This document shows, one piece after another, positions 1 to 9,062 of a DNA stretch of 64,000 nucleotides (within the stretch, counting starts at the first letter, position 1; each line of letters begins with the position of its first letter). The translations under genes were made by a program, and so were the position numbers. This stretch comes from Anaerolineae bacterium (GTDB taxonomy: Bacteria; Chloroflexota; Anaerolineae; 4572-78; J111), in NCBI GenBank assembly GCA_022071955.1, contig JAJVIM010000001.1, forward strand, positions 186,001-250,000, written 5' to 3'. The notes below the pieces were generated by a model. That model was not told the origin of the DNA and did no database searches. It saw only the letters and a list, made by a program, of their open reading frames with translations.

Positions 1-2031
1 CGTCGTTTTGATTTTGGCCTGCTCCAGCGGCTCACCCACATGGACGATGCCAGCCTGCTGGACTGCCTCAAAGAATTGATGGCCGCTCAATTGGTGGTCG
101 AGGACTCGGCGGACGTGTTCAGTTTTCGGCATGCGCTCACCCGTGCCGCGGTTTATGCCACGCTGCTGGCCCGCGAGCGTCGCCAGTACCACCGCGACAT
201 CGGCCAGATTTTGGAGCAGCGATCCGCCGCCCGGCTGGCCGATCTGGCCGATCACTTTTATCAGGGCGAAGTGTGGGACAAGGCCCTCGAATATTCGCAG
301 CGGGCCGGCGAAAAGGCGCAGTCATTGTACGCGCCGCAGGCGGCGCTGGCCCACTTTAACCACGCCATCGAAGCGGCGCACCGGTTGGAGCAGCCACCGC
401 AGGCCCAACTACTCTACCGGCGCGGCCTGGCCTATGCCACGCTGAACAATTTTGAAGCCGCCCGGGCCGATTACCAGTTGGCGCTGGAACTGGCTTGCAC
501 CCAAACCGACCGGCTGACCGAGTGGCAGGTGCTGCTGGCGCTGGGTAATTTGTGGACAGCCCGCGATTTTGCCAAACCCGGCGACTATTTCCGACAGGCG
601 CACGATCTGGCCCGCACTCTGGCCGACCCGGCGCTGATTGCCCGCAGCCTCAACAGCATTGGCAATTGGCACATGAATCAGGACCAACCTTTTGCCGCGC
701 TGCGCGATCACCGGGAGGCGCTGGCCGTTTTTCAAACCATTTCTGACCCGGCCGGGATCGCTCAAACGCTGGATTTACTGGCCATCACCAGCTTTAACTG
801 CGGCGATCTGCTCTCCGGGCGGCGCTATTATCGCGAAGCGCTGCCCCTGTGGCGGCAGCTCGATGACCGGCAGGGGTTGCTGCACACGCTGTCGGGGATT
901 GGGCTGGCCGTCGATTTTGAATTTGAGTTTGACGACGCCCCGGTTGCCGAATGCCTGCCGTGGGCCGAACAGGCCGTGCAGGTTAGCCGCGATATTGGCT
1001 GGCGTTCCGGCGAATCACTGTCGCTTGTCACTCTGGGACTGGTTTTGTATCAGGGCGGCCAATATGGCCCGGCGCTCGAGGCGTTAAACCACGCTCTGGC
1101 TTTGGCCGAGGAAATTGAGCATCACGGCTGGACCGCCGACGCGCTGCGGGCGCTCGGTGCGGTATATTTGGATATTCTGGCGTTACCGCAGGCGCAGCAG
1201 CATCTTGAGCGGGCGCTCACCCTGGCCTACGAGATAAATTCGTGGATTTGGATTCACCAGTCGGCCTGGACGCTGGCCATTGTTTACGCGGCTCAAAATG
1301 AACTCGAGCAGGCGCGCCGGCTGCTCGACAAAACCCTGCCGGCCGACACGCCTATGCAGGCGCTCCAACCCCGTTTTTTGTGGGGCAGCCGGATTGAACT
1401 AACCCTGGCCGAGGGCAACTTTGCCGAGGCGCTGCGGCTGGCGGATCGGCTGATTGCCGGCACGGCCAATCTGTCGCCGGGCGATGGCCGGGTTGTGCCG
1501 CGAGTGTGGCAGTTGCGCGGCCAGGCGCTGGCCGGCCTGCGCCGTTTTCCCGAGGCCGAAGCTGTATTCCGGGCGGCGCTGGCGGCGGCATCGGCGCAGG
1601 GACGACGTGGCCGGCACTGGCGGCTGCACCGGGCGCTGGCCGGCGTTTATCTGGCGCAGGGGCGCAGCGAGGCCGCCGTGGATGAGCTGGCCGCGGCCAA
1701 TGATGTGATCCGCGCCGTGGCCGATACGTTTGGTGAATTTGATTCGCTGCGCGATGATTTTCTGCGACAGGCCCTCGCCAGCTTGCCCACGGCTCCGCCG
1801 CTATCGCCCCAGCAGCAGGCCAAGCTGGAATTCGCTGGGCTGACCCGGCGCGAGCGGGAAGTGGCCGCGCTGGTGGCGCAGGGCAAAACCAACCGCGACA
1901 TCGCCGACGAACTCATCCTCAGCGAGCGCACCGCCGAGCGCCACATTGCCAATATTATGAGCAAGCTCGGATTTAACAGCCGCGCCCAAATTGCCGCCTG
2001 GGCCGTGGCCAAAGGGCTGATCGCGTCATAA
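1..2031 (+). CDS. LAL-type LuxR family transcriptional regulator, 3' part (5' truncated)
   Basis: The frame is open from base 1 (residues RRFDFGLLQRLTH before the first ATG at 40), so this is the C-terminal part of a larger gene cut by the window edge. The first ~65 residues match the end of the ATPase region of LAL-type regulators (LVVEDSADVFSFRHALTR). About 450 residues of helical, TPR-like repeats rich in Ala and Leu follow. The last ~60 residues are a LuxR/GerE helix-turn-helix (LTRREREVAALVAQGKTN, then SERTAERHIANIMSKLGF). The family senses a ligand or partner through the ATPase and TPR parts and activates transcription; the target is unknown. It is convergent with the next gene. The N-terminal AAA/kinase part cannot be judged. 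Confidence 0.88.
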   Translation, partial: RRFDFGLLQRLTHMDDASLLDCLKELMAAQLVVEDSADVFSFRHALTRAAVYATLLARERRQYHRDIGQILEQRSAARLADLADHFYQGEVWDKALEYSQRAGEKAQSLYAPQAALAHFNHAIEAAHRLEQPPQAQLLYRRGLAYATLNNFEAARADYQLALELACTQTDRLTEWQVLLALGNLWTARDFAKPGDYFRQAHDLARTLADPALIARSLNSIGNWHMNQDQPFAALRDHREALAVFQTISDPAGIAQTLDLLAITSFNCGDLLSGRRYYREALPLWRQLDDRQGLLHTLSGIGLAVDFEFEFDDAPVAECLPWAEQAVQVSRDIGWRSGESLSLVTLGLVLYQGGQYGPALEALNHALALAEEIEHHGWTADALRALGAVYLDILALPQAQQHLERALTLAYEINSWIWIHQSAWTLAIVYAAQNELEQARRLLDKTLPADTPMQALQPRFLWGSRIELTLAEGNFAEALRLADRLIAGTANLSPGDGRVVPRVWQLRGQALAGLRRFPEAEAVFRAALAAASAQGRRGRHWRLHRALAGVYLAQGRSEAAVDELAAANDVIRAVADTFGEFDSLRDDFLRQALASLPTAPPLSPQQQAKLEFAGLTRREREVAALVAQGKTNRDIADELILSERTAERHIANIMSKLGFNSRAQIAAWAVAKGLIAS

Positions 2032-2060
2032 GCCGGCCCAATTGTGCGGCGACGAACTTG

Positions 2061-2519
2061 TTACAGCGGGATTTCATCCCGGTGGCCAAAACCGCGCGAA
2101 TTATCCACAAAATACAGCCGCGACGGGGTCAGCCTGTACCAGGCTACTTTGTTAAAAGCGGCCACAATTGCTGCCGGCGCGTGCTCAAGATTGCCCACAA
2201 TGGGGAATTTGGCCCCGTATCGCCGGATGGCTGCCAGCCGGGCCGCGCCCTCCAGCCGGGTCACTTCGCCCTCAAGCTGCACGCCTTTAATTTCTGCCCA
2301 TTCGCCGGTGTCGGCCTGCACGGTGCCGGCCACGTGAGGCTGGGCGGCCATATTTTGGCCGTGGCGGCTGTCCGGCGACGACAGAAAATAGAAGATAAAG
2401 TCATCGTTTACGTAAAACACGGCCGCGGCCCACAGACCGGCCGGGCCGTGAGTGGCCAGCGTGAGCACATGGTGCCGGTGCAGGTAGTCCAGCACCGGCT
2501 GCCGCAGCGGGTCGTTCAT
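2061..2519 (-). CDS. Pyridoxamine 5'-phosphate oxidase-fold (PPOX) flavin-binding protein
   Basis: A protein of 152 aa with the split-barrel PPOX pattern: an N-terminal VLTLATHGPAGLWAAAVFYV strand pair, a central GEWAEIKGVQLEGEVTRLEG stretch and a C-terminal WYRLTPSRLYFVDNSRGF. Members bind FMN, F420 or heme; the substrate cannot be told. An in-frame ATG lies six codons further upstream, but the start at 2519 makes a TGATG overlap with the stop of the upstream amidohydrolase, which suggests coupled translation, so I chose it. As the last gene of the amidohydrolase pair it may be a small flavin or F420 reductase, which is inference only. Confidence 0.75.
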   Translation of the reverse strand: MNDPLRQPVLDYLHRHHVLTLATHGPAGLWAAAVFYVNDDFIFYFLSSPDSRHGQNMAAQPHVAGTVQADTGEWAEIKGVQLEGEVTRLEGAARLAAIRRYGAKFPIVGNLEHAPAAIVAAFNKVAWYRLTPSRLYFVDNSRGFGHRDEIPL

Positions 2520-3847
2520 CAGCGCGCTTTTTGCCACATGCGCTCGGCGCTGGTCTGCACCCGCGCCCGCAGCGCGTTCATATCTGCGCCCAACACCTCA
2601 CCGCTGCGTACCCGCCATGCCCCGGCCACCATCACGTCGCGCACGTGGGTGTGGTTGCGCCACAGCAGCAGTTGGTCGTACAGGTTGTGCTCGGCGGCGG
2701 GCGTGGGCAGCGTGGTTGCCTCGATGAGCTGCACGTCGGCGGCCCAGCCGGGTTCCAGCCGGCCCACGTTTTCCAGGCCGATGGCTTTGGCCCCACCTTC
2801 GGTAGCAATGTGCCACACCAAATGGGCGGGCATCACCTGCGGGTTTTGGTGATAGGCTTTGTGGATGAGAAACGCGCCGCGCATTACCTCAAAAAAATCG
2901 TTGATGTAGCCATCGGAGCCGAGGCCAAGGGTGACGCCGGCGGCCAGTTGCTGCGGCACCGGGGCAATGCCGCCGCCAACCTCGCAGTTGCTCAGCGGCA
3001 TGTGGGTCACTTTGATACCCCGCTCAGCGATGATGGCCCGCTCCCGCTCCGAAAGCTGAACACACTGGCTGGCCAGCATGTGCGGCCCGGTCACGCCCAA
3101 CTCATCGTAATATTCCAGCGTGCGTTTGCCAAAATGCTCCAGCGCGTAGTTTGGCTCGTGGACGCCCTCGTTGCAGTGCATGTGGGTCAGCGCGCCGCGC
3201 TCGGCGGCCAGCGCAAACGCCTGTTTGATAAAGCCGGCCGAGCAGGTGAAGGTGGTGTGAAAACACATCAACCCCTGCACCAGCCCGCCTTCTTTGCGGC
3301 ACAGGTCGATGAAATCAGCGTTTTCGCGTAGCCCAAGTTGCCCATTTTCCGGGCTGACCCGTTCGGTGGCCTCAAACGACAGGATACCGCGCAAGCCGCG
3401 CCGCTCGACGACTTCTTTTTGGGCCAGCAGCGCGCCGGGGATGGCAAAGGGCGCTTCCAGACAATCGTAAAAACTGGTGGTGCCGCCGCGCAGCATCTCG
3501 GCGCACACCCAGTCGGTGGCGGCGCAGATCATCTCGTGGTCCAGCGCGTCTTCCACCAGCGGCCACCAAAAATCGGCCAGAAAGGCCCAAAAATCCGATG
3601 GCGCTTTATCCAGCGGGATGCCGTGCGCCAGCGTGCCGTACAGGTGGGTGTGCGCGTTGACAAAACCGGGCGCGATGACGCAGCCGGTCGCGTTGTGAAT
3701 GTCATCGTTGGGGAATTCAACCATCAGATCGGCGTGAGGGCCAACCCGGTCAATTTTATCACCAACTACCCGCACCCCCCACTCTTTCTTGGGGGCGGTG
3801 TTGGCGCTGGTGATCAACCAGTCACCTAAAATTAATGTTGCACACAT
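2519..3847 (-). CDS. SsnA-like amidohydrolase (ATZ/TRZ superfamily)
   Basis: A 442-aa cyclic amidohydrolase. It has the metal-binding HTH after PGFVNAHTH, a second histidine in HMHCNEG and the metal Asp in LGLGSDG. The C-terminus (ARVQTSAERMWQKAR) and the DFFEVMRGAF segment after GSDG resemble E. coli SsnA, a putative aminohydrolase of the purine cluster. The histidine that usually follows (LVHC or VAHG) reads LASQCV, so a Gln seems to stand there. The open frame runs 46 codons further upstream through 7-nt repeats that read as a false hydrophobic leader; the start at 3847 has GGAGG 5 nt before it (3853-3857) and fits the family. Coupled to the PPOX gene. Confidence 0.82.
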   Translation of the reverse strand: MCATLILGDWLITSANTAPKKEWGVRVVGDKIDRVGPHADLMVEFPNDDIHNATGCVIAPGFVNAHTHLYGTLAHGIPLDKAPSDFWAFLADFWWPLVEDALDHEMICAATDWVCAEMLRGGTTSFYDCLEAPFAIPGALLAQKEVVERRGLRGILSFEATERVSPENGQLGLRENADFIDLCRKEGGLVQGLMCFHTTFTCSAGFIKQAFALAAERGALTHMHCNEGVHEPNYALEHFGKRTLEYYDELGVTGPHMLASQCVQLSERERAIIAERGIKVTHMPLSNCEVGGGIAPVPQQLAAGVTLGLGSDGYINDFFEVMRGAFLIHKAYHQNPQVMPAHLVWHIATEGGAKAIGLENVGRLEPGWAADVQLIEATTLPTPAAEHNLYDQLLLWRNHTHVRDVMVAGAWRVRSGEVLGADMNALRARVQTSAERMWQKAR

Positions 3848-3877
3848 AAAAACCTCCGGTGAAAATAAACAAATCAG

Positions 3878-3955
3878 CGAATAGCGAATGACGAATAGCG
3901 AATGACGAATGACGAATGACGAATGCCCAATGACCAATGACCAATGACCAATGAA
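3878..3955. repeat. Tandem heptamer array (CGAATGA / CCAATGA)
   Basis: About eleven head-to-tail 7-mers of the forms CGAATAG, CGAATGA and CCAATGA lie directly upstream of the SsnA-like gene. The minus-strand frame is open across them, which produces a false N-terminal extension. Confidence 0.85.
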
Positions 3956-4041
3956 CGGAACACGCAACACAAACTCAAAACTCAAAACTCAAAACTCATC
4001 ACCCACCCAACTCACCAAACTCCCTCCTCTCCCCTCACTCT

Positions 4042-4773
4042 TCACACCAGCGCCCGGCCGCCGTCCATAAAATAGACCGCGCCGGTGGCAAAATCCATTT
4101 CCGTTAAAAAGATGATCGTTTTGGCCACATCCTCCGGCGAGCCAACCCGTTTGAGCAGTGAGTTTCCCACGGCCCACCGTTCTTTTTCCGGCGGGGCGTT
4201 GTCCGGCAGCAGCACCGTGCCGGGGGCGATGGCGTTGACCCGCACGTGCGGAGCCAGTTCGGCGGCCAGCACCCGCGTTAGCGCCACCAGCCCGGCTTTA
4301 CTGGCCGAGTGGTGGGCGTACTCCGGCCACGTTTGGTAGGCCGACAGGTCGGTAATGTTGATGATGACGCCCGCTTTTTGGGCCAGCATGTGCGGCGCAA
4401 CGGCCTGAGCGCATAAAAACGGCCCGGTCAGGTTGATATCCAGCGCCATTTGCCACTGTTCCGCGGAAATTTCCAGAAACGGCGCGCGCAGCCAGACCGA
4501 GGCGTTGTTTACCAGCAGGTCAATCCGTCCGAAGCGCTCGATGACTTGCTGCACCACGGCCTGCGGCTGCCCCGGCTGGCGCACATCGAGCGGCAGGGCC
4601 AGCACCGCCGCCCCGGCCGCCTCGATATCGGCCAACGTGTCGCGCCACGGTTCGGCATCGTTCAAATAGGTAAAAGCGATGGCCGCGCCTTTGGCCGCCA
4701 GAGCCAGCGCGGTGGCTTTGCCCACCCGCGCCGCCGCCCCGGTGATCAGCGCGACCGAATTTTTCAGTTCCAT
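4042..4773 (-). CDS. Pteridine reductase-like SDR with His at the catalytic Tyr position
   Basis: A 243-aa short-chain dehydrogenase. The cofactor motif is TGAAARVG (residues 11-18), the PTR1/FolM-like variant with Arg that favours NADPH, followed by NNAS at 89-92. The active-site segment reads EYAHHSASKAG: Lys159 is kept, but the residue four before it, normally the catalytic Tyr, is His155. A Tyr lies at 152, out of register. The C-terminal VRVNAIAPGTVLLP and FMDGG are typical. It closely resembles the SDR at 23975-24727, which has the same substitution at the same residue number. It sits between two amidohydrolases, so its substrate may be a heterocycle or pterin-like ketone (inference). 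Confidence 0.85.
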   Translation of the reverse strand: MELKNSVALITGAAARVGKATALALAAKGAAIAFTYLNDAEPWRDTLADIEAAGAAVLALPLDVRQPGQPQAVVQQVIERFGRIDLLVNNASVWLRAPFLEISAEQWQMALDINLTGPFLCAQAVAPHMLAQKAGVIINITDLSAYQTWPEYAHHSASKAGLVALTRVLAAELAPHVRVNAIAPGTVLLPDNAPPEKERWAVGNSLLKRVGSPEDVAKTIIFLTEMDFATGAVYFMDGGRALV

Positions 4774-4784
4774 CGATTAATCCT

Positions 4785-4831
4785 CGTCATTGGTCATTGG
4801 TCATTTATAATTCGTAATTCATAATTCAAAA
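4785..4831. repeat. Short heptamer repeats (GTCATTG, ATAATTC types)
   Basis: Spacer between the SDR and the next amidohydrolase made of GTCATTG, then AATTCGT/AATTCAT units. No gene is seen. Confidence 0.7.
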
Positions 4832-6172
4832 TTAATTGACTCCTGCTCTTTTCAGCAGCCGCCGCGCTGCCGCCCGGCACTCGGCCAGCAGCGAGTCTTC
4901 ATCCAGCACCGTTACCCGCCCGGCATCGAGCAGGATTTGCCCGTCAACCATCACCGTGTGCGTATCAGGGCCGCTGGCGTTGTAAACAATGGCGCTGTCG
5001 GGCCGGTGTACCGGCATCGACCGGGCCGTGTTCAGGTTGACCAGCGTCAGATCAGCTTTGGCCCCCACCCGAATCTGCCCCAAATCGTCTCGCCCCAGCA
5101 GCCGCGCCCCGGCCGTGGTGACCATCCGCAGCACGTCCGCCGGCAGCAGGGCGGTGGCGTCGCCGCTGCCTACTTTGGCCAGCAGCGCCGTCACTTTCAT
5201 GGTTTCCAGCAAATCCTGCGAGTTGTGCGAGGCCGGGCCATCGGTGCCGAGCGCCACGGGGATGCCGCGGGCCAGCATTTGCGGCACCGGGGCCACGCCG
5301 GAGGCCAGATACATATTGCTCACCGGGCAGTGAATCACCGTTGCGCCGCTGGCGGCAATTAAATCCAGTTCGGGGCCGGTGACCTGCACGCAGTGAACCA
5401 GTTGCATATTTGGCCCCAGCACGCCCAGCGAATCGAGCCACTCGATGTGGCGCAGCCCGTTGCGCTGCCGCATCAGCTCAATTTCGTCGGCGGCTTCGGC
5501 CACGTGGATGTGCGTGGCCAGCCCCCACTCGCCGGCTAATTCGGCTGTCCGGCGCATTGTTTCGTCGGAGCAGCGCCAGGCGGCCATTGGCCCAAAGCCG
5601 ATGGTCAGCCGTCCGCCGGCCTGCCCGTGCCACCGCTCGCGCAGCCGGCCCATTTCGGCGATGATGGCCGCCGGTGCTTCCGCCGCCGTGCCCAGATCGA
5701 CCCAGCCGCGGGCCAGCCGCATGCGCAGGCCGACAATTTCGGCGGCTTCGGCGGCGGCGTCGGTGTGGGCCGGGCTGGTGGTGATTTTGTGGTGCTGCAC
5801 CACGCCCGCAGCGCCGCAGCGCAGATTTTCTACCAGCCCCAGCAGGCTGGCCAGCCGCATCTCTTCCGGCGACATCGCCGCCTGAATCGGCCACATAATT
5901 TGTTTCAGCCAGGTCAGCAGCGGCTTGTCGTCGCCCAGGCCGCGCATAAATGTTTGCGACAGGTGGGTGTGGCCGTTCACCAGCCCCGGCAGCACGGCCA
6001 GATGCTCGCCGTTGATGACTCGTTGGGCGCGGGCCGCCAGTTCCGCCGGCGGTTGCCCCGGCCCAACCGCGGCAATTCGGTCGGCCTCAACCCAAACCCA
6101 GCCGGGCGAGTGGATGGTATTCTGTTTGTCCACGGTCAGGACGGCGGCGTTGGTAATCAGGATATTTGTCAT
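4832..6172 (-). CDS. Amidohydrolase, ATZ/TRZ (chlorohydrolase/deaminase-like) family
   Basis: A 446-aa metal-dependent hydrolase that deaminates or dechlorinates aromatic N-heterocycles or nucleoside-like substrates; true substrate unknown. Visible ligands are the HTH in PGLVNGHTHLSQTFMRG, THIHVAEAADE, QLVHCV, HCPVSNMYLASG and GTDGPASHNSQDL. Compared with the SsnA-like protein, the LVHC histidine is intact. The start at 6172 (MTNILITNAAVLT) is the family start; 25 further upstream codons come from repeat DNA. Of the four ATZ/TRZ proteins here it is closest by eye to the one at 24862-26220 (shared GLGDDKPLL/GLADDKPLL, MYLASGVA, LLE/VLK segments), so the two are paralogues. Confidence 0.88.
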   Translation of the reverse strand: MTNILITNAAVLTVDKQNTIHSPGWVWVEADRIAAVGPGQPPAELAARAQRVINGEHLAVLPGLVNGHTHLSQTFMRGLGDDKPLLTWLKQIMWPIQAAMSPEEMRLASLLGLVENLRCGAAGVVQHHKITTSPAHTDAAAEAAEIVGLRMRLARGWVDLGTAAEAPAAIIAEMGRLRERWHGQAGGRLTIGFGPMAAWRCSDETMRRTAELAGEWGLATHIHVAEAADEIELMRQRNGLRHIEWLDSLGVLGPNMQLVHCVQVTGPELDLIAASGATVIHCPVSNMYLASGVAPVPQMLARGIPVALGTDGPASHNSQDLLETMKVTALLAKVGSGDATALLPADVLRMVTTAGARLLGRDDLGQIRVGAKADLTLVNLNTARSMPVHRPDSAIVYNASGPDTHTVMVDGQILLDAGRVTVLDEDSLLAECRAAARRLLKRAGVN

Positions 6173-6210
6173 TGGCTGCCTGGCAGATGCATGTAGTTCG
6201 TACTCATCGA

Positions 6211-6255
6211 ACGTGTTGCGTGTTGCGTAAAACTGAAAACGGAACACGCAATACG
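6211..6255. repeat. CGTGTTGCGT hairpin-type repeat
   Basis: CGTGTTGCGTGTTGCGTAA is followed after ~14 nt by GGAACACGCAATACG, an imperfect inverted repeat. It is a member of a family seen in several other spacers. Confidence 0.7.
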
Positions 6256-6283
6256 GGCCGGAAAAAATAATGTTGCATCCGGC

Positions 6284-7633
6284 CTATTGCCGCAACAGCA
6301 GCGCAAACGGCCGCTCGATGAGCTGTTTGACCCGCTGCAAAAAACGGGCGGCGGGCGCGCCATCGACAATGCGGTGGTCAAAACTGAGACTGAGCGTCAG
6401 CATTTGCCGGGCCACAATCTCGCCGCTGGCCGCGACAACCGCTTTGGCGGCAATCCGGCCCACACCCAAAATGGCGCTCTGCGGCTGGTTGATGATCGGC
6501 GTAAAGCCATCAACATCAAACATACCGAGGTTGGTGAGGGTAAACGTGCCGCCGGTCAAATCGTCCGGCTGGCTTTTGCCGGCCGCGGCCCGCTCGATGA
6601 GCGCGTCGCCGCTGCGCTGAATGGCCAACAGATCGAGCCGGTTGGCCTGGCGAATAACCGGCACCAGCAGGCCGCGCTCGGTATCTACGGCCAGCCCAAT
6701 GTTAATGTCATCATAAAAATGGATGGCGTTGCCTTTGAGGCAGGCATTCAGCGCCGGGTGTTCCGGCAGCAGCCGGGCCACAATGGCGATGAGCAGGGCG
6801 TTGTACGAGATTTTGGTGGTGCCGCCCAATTCGGCGTTGAGCTGGCGGCGCGCCTCAACCAGCGCGGTGGCGTCAGCCTCGGCAAAAAGGGTGACGTGCG
6901 GCGCAGAAAAGGCGCTTTCGGCCATGCGGCTGGCAATCACGCCGCGGATGCCGCTGAGCGGTTGGGTGCGCTGCGCCGCCGGAGCCGCCGCTTGCAGGAC
7001 ATCATCTTTGCGCACCCGCCCGCCGGAACCACTGCCCTCTACTTGCCGCCAGTCGATGCCCATGTCGTCGGCTACTTTTTTGGCCAGCGGCGTGCCGGTA
7101 ACCGGCGGCTGCTGGCTGATGGCTGGCGGCTGGCCGGCCGCCGCCTCGACATCGGCCAGTTGGATGCGGCCGTTGGGGCCGCGCCCGGCCAGCGCCGCCA
7201 GATCGAGGCCGCGCTCGCGGGCCAGCCGTTTGGCGGCGGGGGTGGCCACAAGAGAAGGTTGAGGGGAGAAGGCTGACCCCCTTGCAGCAGGGGGCAGGGG
7301 TGGAAGGGGCTGCGCCTCTGCGGCCTTGCGACTTTGCGCCTCTGCGGTTGGCGTTTTTGCCACTCGCTGCCCCTGCGCCTCTGCGACCTTGAGCCTCGCC
7401 AGCGGCGTGCCGCAGGGCACGGTTTGGCCGGCCGGCACCAGAATTTCGCCGAGCACGCCGGTAGCCGGGCACTCGTACTCCATCAGCGATTTGTCGCTTT
7501 CAAATTCAAACAGAATTTCATCTTTGACCACCGGTTCGCCGGCGGTTTTGAGCCAGCGGGTCAGCGTGGCTTCGGTCATGGTCAGCCCCAGTTTGGGCAT
7601 CACCAGGGTTATTTCAGCGGAATTGGTTGTCAT
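6284..7633 (-). CDS. 2-oxoacid dehydrogenase E2, dihydrolipoamide acyltransferase with two E3-binding domains
   Basis: A 449-aa E2. The N-terminal lipoyl domain carries the lipoyl lysine K48 in FESDKS. A Pro/Ala/Gln-rich linker (~83-125), two peripheral subunit-binding domains (VATPAAKRLARERGL ~129-165 and GTPLAKKVADDMG ~180-215), and the catalytic core ending in [16 protein letters not shown] (His and Asp-Gly of the acyltransferase) follow. It moves an acyl group from lipoamide to CoA. No E1 is adjacent; the E1 pair at 28374-30856, which has no E2 of its own nearby, is a possible partner. The linker is encoded by repeat-like DNA (7259-7393): TGCGCCTCTGCGRCCTTG words that also appear in spacers. 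Confidence 0.93.
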   Translation of the reverse strand: MTTNSAEITLVMPKLGLTMTEATLTRWLKTAGEPVVKDEILFEFESDKSLMEYECPATGVLGEILVPAGQTVPCGTPLARLKVAEAQGQRVAKTPTAEAQSRKAAEAQPLPPLPPAARGSAFSPQPSLVATPAAKRLARERGLDLAALAGRGPNGRIQLADVEAAAGQPPAISQQPPVTGTPLAKKVADDMGIDWRQVEGSGSGGRVRKDDVLQAAAPAAQRTQPLSGIRGVIASRMAESAFSAPHVTLFAEADATALVEARRQLNAELGGTTKISYNALLIAIVARLLPEHPALNACLKGNAIHFYDDINIGLAVDTERGLLVPVIRQANRLDLLAIQRSGDALIERAAAGKSQPDDLTGGTFTLTNLGMFDVDGFTPIINQPQSAILGVGRIAAKAVVAASGEIVARQMLTLSLSFDHRIVDGAPAARFLQRVKQLIERPFALLLRQ

Positions 7634-7637
7634 TTTT

Positions 7638-7667
7638 ACCCTTCATCCTTCATCCTTCGCCCTTTAG
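7638..7667. repeat. CCTTCAT heptamer repeat
   Basis: CCTTCATCCTTCATCCTTCGCCCTT-type 7-mers between the UbiD and E2 genes; the same unit is found near 26500 and 37970. Confidence 0.7.
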
Positions 7668-7671
7668 CCTT

Positions 7672-9012
7672 TTACAGATATTGGCTCAAATCGACCATCG
7701 GGTAGCTGACCCGCGTACCGTACTCGCGTCGTTCGCGTTTGTACGTGGCGTCGATGCCGATTTTGGCGTGAACGCCGCGCTGGTCGGCGGTGGGGTCCAT
7801 TTCGTGGCCCTGCGCGCCGGGCACCACAAACACGTCGCGGCTCCAGTCAACGCGGTTGGTCAGCGCCCACAGCACGTCGGCGGGATCGTAAATGTTAATG
7901 TCGCGGTCAACCACAATCACCTGTTTAATGTTGATGTGGGCGGTCATCGCCGCCATCGCGATGTTTTTGGGCTGGCCGGGGTTGTCGCGATCAATCTGCA
8001 CAATGGCCGAAAAACCATTGGCGTAGGGCGGAATGTGAACCACCGCCGTTTTGTTGAGGTGGCGCACAAAGCGGCGCAGCAGCGGCTCGCGCGGCAGCAC
8101 ATTGCCAATATACACATGCTCGTACCAGCCGGGGATGATGGTTTGGAAGATGGGGTTGTTTCGCCAGCAAACAGCCGTTACCTCAAAACTGGGGCTGTCC
8201 CAGATTTCGCCGTGGTAACCGTGGAATTCGGCCAGCGGGCCTTCGCCTTTTTTCTCAAACGGATGCACATAGCCTTCGATGACGATCTCCGCGGTGGCGG
8301 GAATGTCCACATCAACGGTGACGCCGCGGCAAACCGGCACCGGCTCGCCGCGAATGGCCCCGGCGATGGTCAGCTCGTCTTCTTCGGTACGCACGCCGGC
8401 GGCGATCATAATGGCCGGGTCAAGGCCGATGGCAATCGCCACCGGGAACGGTGCGGTCGGGTCGGGCCGGCCTTCCATAAACATGCGCACGTGCCGCCAC
8501 TCGTTCACGTTAAAGCCAAAGTTGCGCGGCCCTTTAACCTGCATGCGGTTGTAACTGAGGTTGCCCCGCCCCGAAACGGGGTCGCGGCTGACAATTACCC
8601 CGCCGGTGATGAACGGGCCGCCGTCGCCGCGGGAGTGAGTGGGGATGGGCAGGTCGCGCACGTCGATGTCATCGCTGGTGAACACGTTGGCCTTCCACGG
8701 GGCGTCGTCTACCCGCACCGGCGCGATGCCGTTGGCCGGTTCCAGCACGCGGCCCATTACGTCGGTTACTTCGGCCTCGGCACAGCCCAGGGCGATGGCC
8801 GCCCGTTTCTGGTTGGCCACGCCGCCGGCAAAAATGGGCCATTCGCTGCCGTTGACAGCTTCAAACAGCGGCGCGCCGGCCCCGCTGCGCACCAGCGTGG
8901 CGGCCACGTCGGCCAGTTCGTGGGTCAGGCTAACCGGCCGTCGCACGCGGGCCAGTTGGCCGGCGGCTTCCAGCGCGGCGATGAATGAGCGTAAATCGTT
9001 AATTTTGGTCAT
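7672..9012 (-). CDS. UbiD family prenylated-FMN decarboxylase
   Basis: A 446-aa UbiD/Fdc-type (de)carboxylase that uses prenylated FMN and Mn to add or remove CO2 on unsaturated or aromatic acids. Family marks are DLPIPTHSRGDGGPFIT, GRGNLSYNRMQVKG, PVAIAIGLDPA, the EGPLAEFHGYHG segment with conserved Glu residues, and the C-terminal HAKIGIDATYKRERREYG. The length is near that of short UbiD proteins (440-490). No ubiX (prenyltransferase) is in the window, so the cofactor must be made elsewhere. It lies between the orphan E2 and the hydantoinase; role inferred as removal of a carboxyl from a ring-cleavage or aromatic intermediate. Confidence 0.92.
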   Translation of the reverse strand: MTKINDLRSFIAALEAAGQLARVRRPVSLTHELADVAATLVRSGAGAPLFEAVNGSEWPIFAGGVANQKRAAIALGCAEAEVTDVMGRVLEPANGIAPVRVDDAPWKANVFTSDDIDVRDLPIPTHSRGDGGPFITGGVIVSRDPVSGRGNLSYNRMQVKGPRNFGFNVNEWRHVRMFMEGRPDPTAPFPVAIAIGLDPAIMIAAGVRTEEDELTIAGAIRGEPVPVCRGVTVDVDIPATAEIVIEGYVHPFEKKGEGPLAEFHGYHGEIWDSPSFEVTAVCWRNNPIFQTIIPGWYEHVYIGNVLPREPLLRRFVRHLNKTAVVHIPPYANGFSAIVQIDRDNPGQPKNIAMAAMTAHINIKQVIVVDRDINIYDPADVLWALTNRVDWSRDVFVVPGAQGHEMDPTADQRGVHAKIGIDATYKRERREYGTRVSYPMVDLSQYL

Positions 9013-9062
9013 GAGTGTTCCCTTTTATTCCAATGCCTGGATTTCTGCTGTCAAAAATTCTG

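Noticed and set aside
3848..3985. Hydrophobic N-terminal extension of the SsnA-like protein that looks like a signal peptide
   Set aside because: It is the translation of tandem heptamers; a GGAGG site 5 nt before the ATG at 3847 marks the real start.
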